35,303 nucleotides of DNA, taken from IMG/VR virus record IMGVR_UViG_3300046557_000370, positions 1 to 35,303 of that record. One strand, 5' to 3'. Both the position numbers and the translations under genes were made by a program. Under the pieces are notes generated by a model. The model worked only from the letters and a program-made list of their open reading frames with translations, did no database searches and was not told the DNA's origin. The DNA comes from a virus. Below, piece after piece: positions 12,928-19,834 of the stretch (position 1 is the first letter of the stretch; every line of letters starts with the position of its first letter).

Positions 12928-13776
12928 ATGGCATGGGCTCGCCTCGACGACGGCTTCGGAGACCACCCGAAGGTCCTCGAACTCATCGACACACTCAACG
13001 AAATGGCCGGCGCGGCGGCCATTGGGCTGTGGACGCTCGGGCTCTCGTACGCGCACAGCACCATGCGTACAGCCAAGATCCCCGGTTACATTCCGCGATC
13101 GTTCGTCCATCGGGCAAGGGTCCCGGCCGCAGTCGGCGACTGGCTTTACGACGTTGGCCTGTGGGAAAAGGCTGACGGCGGTTGGATCATCCACGACTTC
13201 GACGACTACCTACCGTCATCAGAGCTCAAGGCGAAGCGCGCGGAAGCTGGCCGCAGAGGTGCCGAAGCCCGCTGGGGCAAAAAGGCAGCTCAGGAGGGGT
13301 CCGAGGAAGAAACGCCTGATGGCGATAGCAACTTGCCATCGGATGCCATATGGCAAGAAGGCAAAAAATGCCCCGAACCCGAACCCGAACCCGAACCTAA
13401 GAAGAAGACTTCGTCTTCTTCGAAGCGCGGGACGCGAATTCCCGATGGCTTTGCGATCAACGAGTCCATGGCCGCTTGGTGCCAGAAGGAATATCCACAG
13501 CTCAGCCGACAACGGGCCGAGGCCATCACTGTCGAGTTCGTGGACTACTGGCGCGGAGTGCCTGGCGCCAAGGGCGACAAGCTCGACTGGGAAGCCACCT
13601 GGCGAAACCGCATGCGGGCCAAGCTCGACGATCTCGCTGACGGCTCTGGCCAGTCCGGGACTCCGGCCGTCCGCAACGGACATCCTCCCCGCCGCTCCAC
13701 CACCGACGAACGCATTGAGCAGGCCGACGCCGCACTGGCCGAAGTCAAGCGCCTGATGAACGGGAATGCCGCATGA
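12928..13776 (+). CDS. Phage replication initiator / helicase-loader type protein
   Basis: A 282-aa protein from the ATG giving M-A-W-A-R-L-D-D, the usual family start; an ATG at 12892 in the same frame would run through the iterons. The N-terminal domain (1-110) is winged-helix-like, with D-D-G-F-G-D-H-P-K-V and G-G-W-I-I-H-D-F-D-D-Y. The linker is acidic then P-E repeated. The C-terminal domain (about 175-245) has V-D-Y-W-R-G and D-W-E-A-T-W-R-N-R-M-R, as in actinophage replisome-organiser/DnaT-like proteins. It likely binds the origin and loads host helicase. GC drops in the middle, where origin-like repeats lie, as in lambda O. Confidence 0.85.
   Translation: MAWARLDDGFGDHPKVLELIDTLNEMAGAAAIGLWTLGLSYAHSTMRTAKIPGYIPRSFVHRARVPAAVGDWLYDVGLWEKADGGWIIHDFDDYLPSSELKAKRAEAGRRGAEARWGKKAAQEGSEEETPDGDSNLPSDAIWQEGKKCPEPEPEPEPKKKTSSSSKRGTRIPDGFAINESMAAWCQKEYPQLSRQRAEAITVEFVDYWRGVPGAKGDKLDWEATWRNRMRAKLDDLADGSGQSGTPAVRNGHPPRRSTTDERIEQADAALAEVKRLMNGNAA
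13325..13421. other. Candidate replication origin inside the initiator gene
   Basis: In order: an exact second copy of ATAGCAACTTGCCA (13325-13338), then ATGCCA and TGGCAA iterons (to 13356), an A-rich stretch (GGCAAAAAATG), a run of CCCGAA hexamers (about 13374-13396) and the perfect palindrome GAAGAAGAC-TTC-GTCTTCTTC (13401-13421). Iterons beside a melting-prone stretch within the initiator gene is the lambda-type origin design. The repeats also encode a disordered linker, so they are free to serve as DNA signals. Confidence 0.55.
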
Positions 13777-14516
13777 CCAACGAGACCATCACCCAAGACG
13801 AGACCAATAACCTGCTGAAGGCCGCTGCCGCCCGCGACCAGCGCACCGTCGGCGCCGCGGACATCCTCGCCTGGTGGCAGGACCTCAATATCGCCGCCAT
13901 CCGCTACGCCGACGCCTCCGAGGCGGTCGCCCGGTACTACGCGATTCACTGGCCCAAGCAGCCGCCGAACCAGCGGTTCCGCCTCACCTCGCCGGTGCTG
14001 ATCGAGCTGGTCCGCGAGATCCGCGATGCCAGGCACGTTGCCTCGGGATTCCTGTATGAGCCCGTTCCCGGCGAGACCGGCGCCGAGTACGCCGCCCGGC
14101 TCCAGGGCCAGCTGCGCGCCGTCGGCGACGGGCAGGAGCCCGCGCACACCACCGCCGCGATCGGCATGAACCCCGAGGGCCAGCGGAAGCTGAAGGAGCT
14201 CGTGTCCGGCATGTCGCAGCGGCTGCCGTACCCGCCGGAGATAGCCAAAGTCCTGGAGCAGGCACGCCCGGCCGGATCGCAGATCGGCTGTCCCCGCTGC
14301 CGTGCGAAACCCGGTGTGAAGTGCTCCAACCCTGCCACCGGCAAGCCGATGGAACGGCTGCACGACTCGCGCATCGCGGGCTGGGCGATCCTCTGCGAGG
14401 CCTGCCCGGACTGCCGAGCCGCGATCGGCGACGCCTGCCGCGAGCTCGGCCAGCCCTACCGCGACCACGCGCACCAGGTCCGGATCGACGCCGCACGTCT
14501 GGCGATCGCCGCATGA
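13773..14516 (+). CDS. Phage zinc-finger DNA-binding protein, 247 aa
   Basis: The ATG overlaps the initiator stop. Residues 20-150 are helical without a known motif. The C-terminal 85 residues hold two C-P-x-C units: C-P-R-C-R-A-K-P-G-V-K-C with a following R-L-H, and C-P-D-C-R-A-A-I-G-D-A-C with D-H-A-H. This is the actinophage zinc-binding pattern often seen beside replication genes. It probably assists replication or binds origin DNA. Confidence 0.85.
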   Translation: MTNETITQDETNNLLKAAAARDQRTVGAADILAWWQDLNIAAIRYADASEAVARYYAIHWPKQPPNQRFRLTSPVLIELVREIRDARHVASGFLYEPVPGETGAEYAARLQGQLRAVGDGQEPAHTTAAIGMNPEGQRKLKELVSGMSQRLPYPPEIAKVLEQARPAGSQIGCPRCRAKPGVKCSNPATGKPMERLHDSRIAGWAILCEACPDCRAAIGDACRELGQPYRDHAHQVRIDAARLAIAA

Positions 14517-14740
14517 CCGCCCGTGCCGAGCGTGCCGACCTCCGCGCCGCCGTCATCGGCATCCTGTCGCGACCCGGCGGCATCGAGCAGCAGGCCGACG
14601 AGATTTGCGCCGCCGTCGCACGCGTCGGGAAGAAGGCGGCGGCCGAGGCCACGCCGAAGTGCCAGGCGCCGGACGACCCGCACAGCGGCACCGCGCTCGT
14701 CGGCGGACGCTGCCCGATCTGCCTTTGGAGCCCCGCATGA
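14513..14740 (+). CDS. Small protein with C-terminal Cys motif, 75 aa
   Basis: ATG overlapping the previous stop. A helical N-terminus with L-S-R-P-G-G-I-E-Q-Q-A-D-E-I, then K-C-Q and C-P-I-C-L-W, which could form a small zinc site. No enzyme motif. 4-base overlaps on both sides. Confidence 0.7.
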   Translation: MTARAERADLRAAVIGILSRPGGIEQQADEICAAVARVGKKAAAEATPKCQAPDDPHSGTALVGGRCPICLWSPA

Positions 14741-14850
14741 CCGCCCCCTGCACCCTCCGCCGGTACCGCACCGCCCGCTACGCCCGACGCTGCGCCCCGT
14801 ACCGCAGCAGTGCCAGGACGAGGGATGCGGCGGGGCGTGGCACCTGGTGA
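14737..14850 (+). CDS. Possible 37-aa basic ORF, perhaps frameshifted
   Basis: The ATG overlaps the previous stop and opens a 37-codon, very Arg-rich frame. In the next frame, open to 14873, the end reads Q-C-Q-D-E-G-C-G-G-A-W-H-L-V-T-A-D-E, which looks like real protein. A single-base error or a true frameshift could join the two. It may also be non-coding. Confidence 0.3.
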   Translation: MTAPCTLRRYRTARYARRCAPYRSSARTRDAAGRGTW

Positions 14851-14917
14851 CGGCCGACGAGACGACCGCCTGACCCCGCACGACACGACCGACCGACACG
14901 AGAACTGGAGATACCCG

Positions 14918-15097
14918 ATGACCTTCGAGCCCACCAACCCCATCCCCGGCGAGGACGACGAGCAGCCCGCCACGCAGCAGATGACCGACGACCTCCCCGA
15001 GCGCTACAACCTCGGCCGCAGCTGCGGTGTCACGGCGACGCTGCTCGCCGCCACCGTCGCGCTGCTGACGGCGCTGGTGCGGAAGGCGGGGCGATGA
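14918..15097 (+). CDS. Small single-helix membrane protein, 59 aa
   Basis: The ATG has GGAG 7 bases upstream. The N-terminal 35 residues are acidic and polar (G-E-D-D-E-Q-P). Residues about 38-55 are a hydrophobic helix (V-T-A-T-L-L-A-A-T-V-A-L-L), followed by a basic end. A tail-anchored or single-pass membrane peptide of unknown role. Confidence 0.65.
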   Translation: MTFEPTNPIPGEDDEQPATQQMTDDLPERYNLGRSCGVTATLLAATVALLTALVRKAGR

Positions 15098-15516
15098 GCA
15101 CGAATCCCGGCCACGGCCCCGGCGTTCCCGGCGCCATGCACCTGGAGGCCTTCGGCAGGGCCATTGCCGACGCCTTCGGAAGGTGCCCTTACCAGGTCGG
15201 ATCCTCGGCGACCAGCAAGACGTGGCGCGACGTCGACGTGCGGCTGATCCTCGCCGACGAGAAGTTCCACGCGCTGTTTCCCGGCTTCAAGAACGCGAAC
15301 CACATCGACGCCTTTTGGTCGCTGATCTGCGCGGCGATTTCCGAGCTCGGCCGGGTGCGTACCGGGCTGCCGATCGACTTCCAGATCCAGTCGATGACCG
15401 AGGCGAACGAGAAGTACCCGGGCATGCGGATCCCACTGTTCCTGATCCGCGCCGACGAGGACTGCCCGCCCGTGATGTACGCGACCGACCAGCCCGGACA
15501 GGAGCCGACCCGATGA
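15094..15516 (+). CDS. Nucleotidyltransferase-fold protein, 140 aa
   Basis: ATG overlapping the previous stop. It shows the minimal nucleotidyltransferase signature: G36-S37 then W-R-D46-V-D48-V, with a third acidic residue at Asp95 in P-I-D-F-Q-I-Q. These three carboxylates would bind metal and a nucleoside triphosphate. Similar single-domain proteins occur in many actinophages, but their substrate is unknown. It is too short to carry an antitoxin or CCA-adding domain. It could modify host RNA, protein or small molecules; this is unproven. Confidence 0.75.
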   Translation: MSTNPGHGPGVPGAMHLEAFGRAIADAFGRCPYQVGSSATSKTWRDVDVRLILADEKFHALFPGFKNANHIDAFWSLICAAISELGRVRTGLPIDFQIQSMTEANEKYPGMRIPLFLIRADEDCPPVMYATDQPGQEPTR

Positions 15517-16667
15517 GCGTTCCCGACCCGCAGGCCGTGCGCGAGATCGCAGCCAAGGTCGCCAACATCGCGCTGCATGACGCTGTGCACGTGGACCAGT
15601 GGATCAGTGCCGTGATCGGTAGCGACTTCGGCAACGAGTGCTCGCAGGTGCGGGCTCCGCTCCACGCCGCCGTGGCTCGTCGCATGGCCACCGTCAGACC
15701 GTCGTGGCCGGACGAGCAGCAGCCGGCCGACGTGGTGACCGCCGAGCAGCAGCAGCCGTGGCCGCGCGCACAGCGCATGCCGCTGGCTGTCGTCGGCGGC
15801 CGACCGCAGCCCTGGCATTACCAGGCGATCGCCGAGTACGGGGCGGCGACGGGTACCGCACTGGAGCCGAACCCGACCATTCCCGGCGGCTACACCGCCA
15901 CACAGGTCAACTGGGCCATCACGTGGTGGAACGAGCGCGTGGCGGCCGAGCAGCAGCAGGACGGGGCTGCGGGGCGGTTGTTGGCGTGGCTCGACTTCAG
16001 CCAGCAGAACCGCCCCGGCTACGACCACCTGCGGGACGTCAGCTACACCAAGGCGCCCGTCTGCGATGCCGACCTCCGCGCCGTCCTGGCCGAGCGCACC
16101 GCCCTCGCCGAGCAGCTGGCCGCCGCGACCGCACGCGCCGAGTCCGCCACGGTGCTGCCCGAGCGGTGGCGGGCGCTGATCACCGAGCGGGACGCGGCGA
16201 CCGCACGCGCCGAGAAGGCGGAGGCGGAGGCGACCCGCCTGCGTGCCGTCATCAACGAGGACATCACCGCCTACGAAACCCAGCTGAACGCGATTCACGA
16301 GGCCCGCGACTACTGGCAGGACCAGACCGTCAAGGCAACCGAGGAGCGCGACGAAGCCCGCGAACTCGCCCGCGCCAGCCTCGACATCCTGCGCAACGTC
16401 TCCGACGAGCCCATGCACGAGCTGTTCGAGGTGGACGACATGGACGAGCTGCCCGGCTGGTTCACCGGATACGGGAAGCCGGGCGACACAGAGGCCCCCG
16501 ATGCCTGCCGTAGCTGCGGCGAGACCGAGCGCGTCGCGGGCGATCCGCCGCTGTGCTCGAACTGCGCGGCGTACGGGGCGACGTATCGCGGGGTGGCGTG
16601 TTGGCCCCCGATTGCCGCACCAGACGGCCGGAGCGGGCCCGTGGAGCGCTCGGAGGAACCGCGGTGA
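15513..16667 (+). CDS. Coiled-coil protein with C-terminal zinc ribbon, 384 aa
   Basis: ATG overlapping the previous stop. Residues 1-60 form a small helical domain. About 95-140 contains W-H-Y-Q-A-I-A-E-Y-G-A-A-T-G and A-T-Q-V-N-W-A-I-T-W-W-N, which looks like a compact Trp-rich fold. About 185-310 is a long Ala/Glu/Arg coiled coil. The end has C-R-S-C-G ... C-S-N-C, a four-Cys zinc ribbon. Probably modular by recombination. Function unknown; an oligomeric DNA-associated role is plausible. Confidence 0.75.
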   Translation: MSVPDPQAVREIAAKVANIALHDAVHVDQWISAVIGSDFGNECSQVRAPLHAAVARRMATVRPSWPDEQQPADVVTAEQQQPWPRAQRMPLAVVGGRPQPWHYQAIAEYGAATGTALEPNPTIPGGYTATQVNWAITWWNERVAAEQQQDGAAGRLLAWLDFSQQNRPGYDHLRDVSYTKAPVCDADLRAVLAERTALAEQLAAATARAESATVLPERWRALITERDAATARAEKAEAEATRLRAVINEDITAYETQLNAIHEARDYWQDQTVKATEERDEARELARASLDILRNVSDEPMHELFEVDDMDELPGWFTGYGKPGDTEAPDACRSCGETERVAGDPPLCSNCAAYGATYRGVACWPPIAAPDGRSGPVERSEEPR

Positions 16668-17278
16668 GCGAGACGACGCCGATCTGCGGCACCGAAGAAG
16701 CGCACCGTCGTCACCGCCGGCTTCGTGAGGACTGCGATACCTGCCTCACCTCGCACTACGGCCGCGTGAATAGTCACCGTGCAGCACGCGCTAGCGCCGC
16801 CAAGCTGCGGCGACAGAATACCGAGGCATCCCGCGCCGACCTCCTTGTGCCGGTTGACCGTGACGAAGACGACTGGCGCATGGAGGTCTACAGCGCCCGC
16901 GGCCTGAACACCGCGAAAGAACGCAAGCAGCCCCGACGTGGCGACCAACGTCGAATACTCGCGGTCCAAGGCAACGTGTGCCTGTACTGCGCGATACCGA
17001 TCGGAACCGTCATCGCCCGCCAGATGCACCGCAGCACCGGCTACATCTGGACCACCACGGTTACGTTGCAGCGGAACTGGGACCACTTCGTGCCGTTCGC
17101 GTTCCTGATCCAGAACCCGGATACCAACTGGGTGCTCGCCTGTCACGTCTGCAACCGGGCGAAGAGGAACCAGATGTTCGAGACCGTCAACGACGCCCGG
17201 CGCGTCATCCTCCCGATCCGCGAACAGCGTGGCTACGAGAGCCCCCGCCGCGTGTTGATGCGGCTCGCGTCCGGCTAG
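16664..17278 (+). CDS. HNH endonuclease fused to a CGT-type zinc module
   Basis: A 204-aa protein from the GTG overlapping the previous stop. The N-terminus (residues 8-27) is a copy of the Cys-His-Cys-Cys module found seven times at 10939-12123 (I-C-G-T-E-E-A-H-R-R-H ... C-D-T-C), followed by a basic helix. The C-terminal half is an HNH nuclease: C-L-Y-C, then N-W-D-H-F-V-P, then A-C-H-V-C-N-R-A-K-R-N. The zinc module probably guides the nuclease to DNA, which hints that the free modules also bind DNA. It is followed by a terminator-like hairpin. Confidence 0.85.
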   Translation: MSETTPICGTEEAHRRHRRLREDCDTCLTSHYGRVNSHRAARASAAKLRRQNTEASRADLLVPVDRDEDDWRMEVYSARGLNTAKERKQPRRGDQRRILAVQGNVCLYCAIPIGTVIARQMHRSTGYIWTTTVTLQRNWDHFVPFAFLIQNPDTNWVLACHVCNRAKRNQMFETVNDARRVILPIREQRGYESPRRVLMRLASG

Positions 17279-17295
17279 AAGCAGCCACTTCGGAT

Positions 17296-17322
17296 CGGCC
17301 CGTAGGAGGGCTCCACGGGCCG
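17296..17322 (+). terminator. Terminator-like hairpin after the HNH gene
   Basis: A perfect 8-bp stem CGGCCCGT / ACGGGCCG with an 11-base loop, 17 bases after the HNH stop. No T-run. It may separate two transcription units, since the next sure gene starts about 95 bases later. Confidence 0.55.
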
Positions 17323-17424
17323 ATGTCCGAACCGTCCCAACAATCCCAGATGATGATGAAGGGTTCTGACGTGAGCAACGAAGAAGGCCGCGACGACACG
17401 ACGGAGGACGGACAGCATGGCTGA
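17323..17424 (+). CDS. Possible 33-aa acidic ORF
   Basis: An ATG directly after the hairpin opens 33 codons rich in Ser, Gln, Asp and Glu, overlapping the next start by 8 bases. No clear ribosome site. It may be a leader peptide or chance; an internal GTG at 17371 is another possible start. Confidence 0.3.
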   Translation: MSEPSQQSQMMMKGSDVSNEEGRDDTTEDGQHG

Positions 17425-17788
17425 GGCGATGAGCGAGGAGCGGCTGGCGGAACTGACATGCCGTGCCAATGAGGTCTGCGACTGTGGGGATTCCGACTGC
17501 GAGGGCGGCGCGCAGCTCGTGCTGACGTCGGATGAAGCCCGCGAGCTGCTGGACGAGAATGACCGCCTCCGCGCCACCCAGCCGCCGCTCACCGACGAGT
17601 ACGGCATGCGCATCACCTACGTCAGCACCCGCAGCGTGGAAGGCGCGATCGCCGACACGCTCGCCGGCGCGCTGGAGGCGTTGGCCGCGTTCGACGCCAA
17701 GGGACGCGACGACGTGCTGAGCCGCAAGCTGCGGGTTCGTGAGGTCGGCCCGTGGAAGGACATCGAGGAGGGAGACGATCGTGGCTGA
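17417..17788 (+). CDS. Hypothetical protein, 123 aa
   Basis: The ATG at 17417 has GGAGGACGGACAGC upstream. The first 35 residues contain C-R-A-N-E-V-C-D-C-G-D-S-D-C, possibly a zinc or redox cluster. A helical part with D-E-A-R-E-L-L-D-E-N-D-R-L-R (coiled-coil-like) follows. Similar sequences occur widely as short actinophage hypothetical proteins. Its opening codons (M-A-E-A-M-S) match the next gene. Confidence 0.75.
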   Translation: MAEAMSEERLAELTCRANEVCDCGDSDCEGGAQLVLTSDEARELLDENDRLRATQPPLTDEYGMRITYVSTRSVEGAIADTLAGALEALAAFDAKGRDDVLSRKLRVREVGPWKDIEEGDDRG

Positions 17789-18134
17789 GGCAATGTCCGA
17801 TGAGCAGGAATCGGAGCCCTGCGACGTACATGGCTGGCGCGACTGCAAGCGCTGCCGTAACCGGAACCCGGTGTCCGACTGGGCCTCGGCACAGCGCGAG
17901 ATCACGCGGCTGAACGACGAGCTGCGTACCGTCCAGGTCGAACTGGACCGCCTCCGTGTGCAGCTGGCCGAGATCGGGGAGACGCGGGAGGCGATCCAGT
18001 TCCGTGCCTGCCAGAGCCCTGACGGCCCGCTCATCGACTGGACGGACCTTGTTGTCGGTCAGTCGATGATGATCGCACCATGGCCTGATTCCGCAGGCAG
18101 GGTCCGGCTGGACTTCCGGCAGGCACAGCCATGA
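17781..18134 (+). CDS. Coiled-coil protein with Cys motif, 117 aa
   Basis: GTG at 17781 with GGAGGGAG 6 bases upstream. The N-terminus V-A-E-A-M-S nearly repeats that of the preceding gene at DNA level. It has C-D-V-H-G-W-R-D-C-K-R-C, a Cys/His zinc knuckle, then a heptad-like helix (about 45-80) and a beta-rich end. Role unknown. Confidence 0.75.
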   Translation: MAEAMSDEQESEPCDVHGWRDCKRCRNRNPVSDWASAQREITRLNDELRTVQVELDRLRVQLAEIGETREAIQFRACQSPDGPLIDWTDLVVGQSMMIAPWPDSAGRVRLDFRQAQP

Positions 18135-18235
18135 CCGCCGTCATTCAGGCCGCGTCCAGCCTGAACCCGTTCGCGGCCGTGCTGGCGGCGGCGGTTGGCG
18201 AACTGCGGACACTGCGGGGAGGGGTAGAGCGGTGA
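18131..18235 (+). CDS. Very small protein, 34 aa
   Basis: ATG overlapping the previous stop by 4 bases and overlapping the next GTG by 4. It has a hydrophobic centre (F-A-A-V-L-A-A-A-V) that could be a short amphipathic or membrane helix and a basic end. Kept because of the precise overlaps on both sides. Confidence 0.5.
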   Translation: MTAVIQAASSLNPFAAVLAAAVGELRTLRGGVER

Positions 18236-18507
18236 ACGACCGGGACCCGCAGACCAAAGCGGCCGACGAACGGTTGGACGAAGCGATCCGCGACGCCCTC
18301 GAAGCCCGCGGATTCGACGTCGGCGTCATCGTCGACCGCTTCGTGTGCGTCGCACTCCAGCACTACGACAACGACGGAGACCTGATCTCCAGCATCGCCC
18401 GCATAGTGCCCGGCGAGGAGATCCCGCACTACCGCATGCTCGGGATGCTCGACGTGCTGGCCACGAGGCTGCGGCGCGACTACATGACGGATGGGGAGGA
18501 ACGGTGA
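18232..18507 (+). CDS. Hypothetical actinobacterial protein, 91 aa
   Basis: GTG start in a GTGA overlap. It reads as helix, G-F-D-V-G ... F-V-C-V-A-L-Q-H-Y-D strands, G-D-L-I-S-S-I-A-R-I, then P-H-Y-R-M-L-G-M-L-D. This order is common in hypothetical proteins of actinobacterial genomes and phages. No Cys cluster or catalytic motif. Confidence 0.75.
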   Translation: MNDRDPQTKAADERLDEAIRDALEARGFDVGVIVDRFVCVALQHYDNDGDLISSIARIVPGEEIPHYRMLGMLDVLATRLRRDYMTDGEER

Positions 18508-18608
18508 ACGCGCTCGTCACGTACGCGGCCGGCGCGCTCGGCGGATGGAGCCTGCGCGTGCTGTGGGTCGAGATCAGGGGACCGCGGCGGAAGGCGAGGA
18601 GACGGTGA
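18504..18608 (+). CDS. Very small membrane peptide, 34 aa
   Basis: GTG in a GTGA overlap. Residues 3-20 are weakly hydrophobic (L-V-T-Y-A-A-G-A-L-G-G-W-S-L), then a strongly basic tail (R-G-P-R-R-K-A-R-R-R), as in a positive-inside single-span peptide. Short but bracketed by 4-base overlaps. Confidence 0.5.
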   Translation: MNALVTYAAGALGGWSLRVLWVEIRGPRRKARRR

Positions 18609-18733
18609 GCGGCTTCGTGCAGATCATCTGCGGGATCATTAGCACGGGCTGCGCGATCTTCTCGATCCGCCGCGCCGTACAGGCTCGCGCGGCCGTCAAG
18701 CGGATCAGCCGGTTGCGGGGAGGACGCTGGTGA
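18605..18733 (+). CDS. Very small membrane protein, 42 aa
   Basis: GTG in a GTGA overlap. Residues 3-21 form a membrane helix (F-V-Q-I-I-C-G-I-I-S-T-G-C-A-I-F), followed by a basic cytoplasmic-type tail. Two Cys lie in the helix. It may be the second half of a membrane pair with the 34-aa peptide before it. Confidence 0.6.
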   Translation: MSGFVQIICGIISTGCAIFSIRRAVQARAAVKRISRLRGGRW

Positions 18734-18921
18734 CCGCGAACTACTGGTGGGCTGAGCACGATCCGGACGAAGCACTATTGCCCGACTACCCGTGGCGCCC
18801 CACGCTTCAGACGCACGACAACATGTGCCACTCGTTCGAAGGCATCTCGTTCCGCAGCAAAGAGGACTGCCTGGACTTCATCAGGACACACATCATCGGC
18901 GCCACGCTGGAGGACGAGTGA
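18730..18921 (+). CDS. Small hypothetical protein, 63 aa
   Basis: GTG in a GTGA overlap. Acidic, Trp-rich start (Y-W-W-A-E-H-D-P-D-E), then S-K-E-D-C-L-D-F-I-R-T-H as a helix. No recognised motif. Codon use fits its neighbours. Confidence 0.7.
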   Translation: MTANYWWAEHDPDEALLPDYPWRPTLQTHDNMCHSFEGISFRSKEDCLDFIRTHIIGATLEDE

Positions 18922-19613
18922 CTATCTGCACCATCTGCCGCCGCCCGCTCGACCCCCGGCGCGAGCAGTACCGACACCAGCGCTGTGCCGACCGCCTGCG
19001 CACCAACCTCACCGAGCTGCCCGGGCTGTACGCGCTCATGGGCGCCGTACTCGCACCGGGAACAGCCGGCGGCGGTGCGAGGGTCTCAGGGACACGCACA
19101 GCACCGCTGCCGGTGAGGCTGGAACCGCTGAGCCTGCGGGCACGCGGCGGCATGGTCACAACGCTCGCACTGTGGGAGACGCACGTGCGGGCCGAACGCG
19201 GCCTCAGCATCGGGACCGTGCGAGGCATCAGCGGCCGGGACCTCGCGGCGGTAGTGCTGTCCCTGCGCGCACAGCTACCGTGGATCTGCGACCACTACAC
19301 GCAGGTGGAGAAGCTCGCCACCGACCTGCGGGACATCATCCGCGACTGCCACGCCACCGCCGGGATCCTGCCCACCATGACGCGCATCGGCGACTGCCCG
19401 AACCCGCTCGGCGACAACGAGCCCTGCGGGACCGCGCTGCACGCCGACCCCTACGCCGAGCAGATCCAGTGCCGGTGGTGCAAGCGGACGTGGTTCCGCC
19501 CGCAGTGGGTGCCGCTGGGGAAGAAGCTGCGCGGCATCGAAGACGACGAGACCGGGACCGAGAACGTCGAGAGTGAGACCGAGAACGTCGAGAGTGAGAG
19601 GCTGAGCGCGTGA
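18918..19613 (+). CDS. Two-zinc-ribbon actinophage protein, 231 aa
   Basis: GTG in a GTGA overlap. The N-terminus has C-T-I-C-R-R-P-L ... H-Q-R-C (Cys3-His zinc site). The middle is helical with a long region at about 55-150. Near 155-195 a second zinc ribbon is seen: C-P-N-P, C-G-T-A-L and C-R-W-C. The end (about 215-228) holds two copies of T-E-N-V-E-S-E from an exact 21-base tandem repeat. Homologous proteins appear in many actinophages; DNA binding is likely, exact role unknown. Confidence 0.8.
   Translation: MTICTICRRPLDPRREQYRHQRCADRLRTNLTELPGLYALMGAVLAPGTAGGGARVSGTRTAPLPVRLEPLSLRARGGMVTTLALWETHVRAERGLSIGTVRGISGRDLAAVVLSLRAQLPWICDHYTQVEKLATDLRDIIRDCHATAGILPTMTRIGDCPNPLGDNEPCGTALHADPYAEQIQCRWCKRTWFRPQWVPLGKKLRGIEDDETGTENVESETENVESERLSA
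19557..19598 (+). repeat. Exact 2 x 21-base tandem repeat within a gene
   Basis: Two identical 21-base units (19557-19577 and 19578-19598) encode T-E-N-V-E-S-E twice at the end of the zinc protein. A slippage duplication, length-variable in principle. Confidence 0.85.
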
Positions 19614-19834
19614 CGAAGGACAAGCAGTTCAAGGCCGAGGTGCGCAGGTACGCCGAGGAACACGGGCTTGCCTACGCGGACGCGCGACGGCGGGTGCTGG
19701 AAGCCGACTCCGTGCGGTGCACGCTGTCGAACGGCTCGATTGACGTCCAGGGCGCCGAGGTGTCCGCTGAGGTGATGGAGCTGCTCGTGGCAGCCAACAA
19801 GACGCCCGACTGGGATGAGAGGCTGAGCGCATGA
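19610..19834 (+). CDS. Small protein, 74 aa, HTH-like start
   Basis: GTG in a GTGA overlap. Begins with basic helices (K-Q-F-K-A-E-V-R-R-Y-A and A-Y-A-D-A-R-R-R-V), the pattern of short ribbon-helix or HTH proteins in actinobacteria, then a beta segment. The C-terminal E-R-L-S-A repeats the end of the preceding protein. DNA binding is only a suggestion. Confidence 0.7.
   Translation: MTKDKQFKAEVRRYAEEHGLAYADARRRVLEADSVRCTLSNGSIDVQGAEVSAEVMELLVAANKTPDWDERLSA

Noticed and set aside
13374-13398. CCCGAA tandem hexamers considered as a CRISPR or satellite
   Set aside because: Too short, no spacers. They encode a Pro-Glu linker and are treated only as part of the candidate origin.
16310-18034. 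Minus-strand open frame of 574 codons
   Set aside because: It spans several plus-strand genes with exact 4-base overlaps and clear zinc/HNH motifs; no motif in the antisense product.
19557-19598. 21-base tandem repeat as a regulatory iteron
   Set aside because: Only two copies, in frame inside a coding tail; best explained by slippage.
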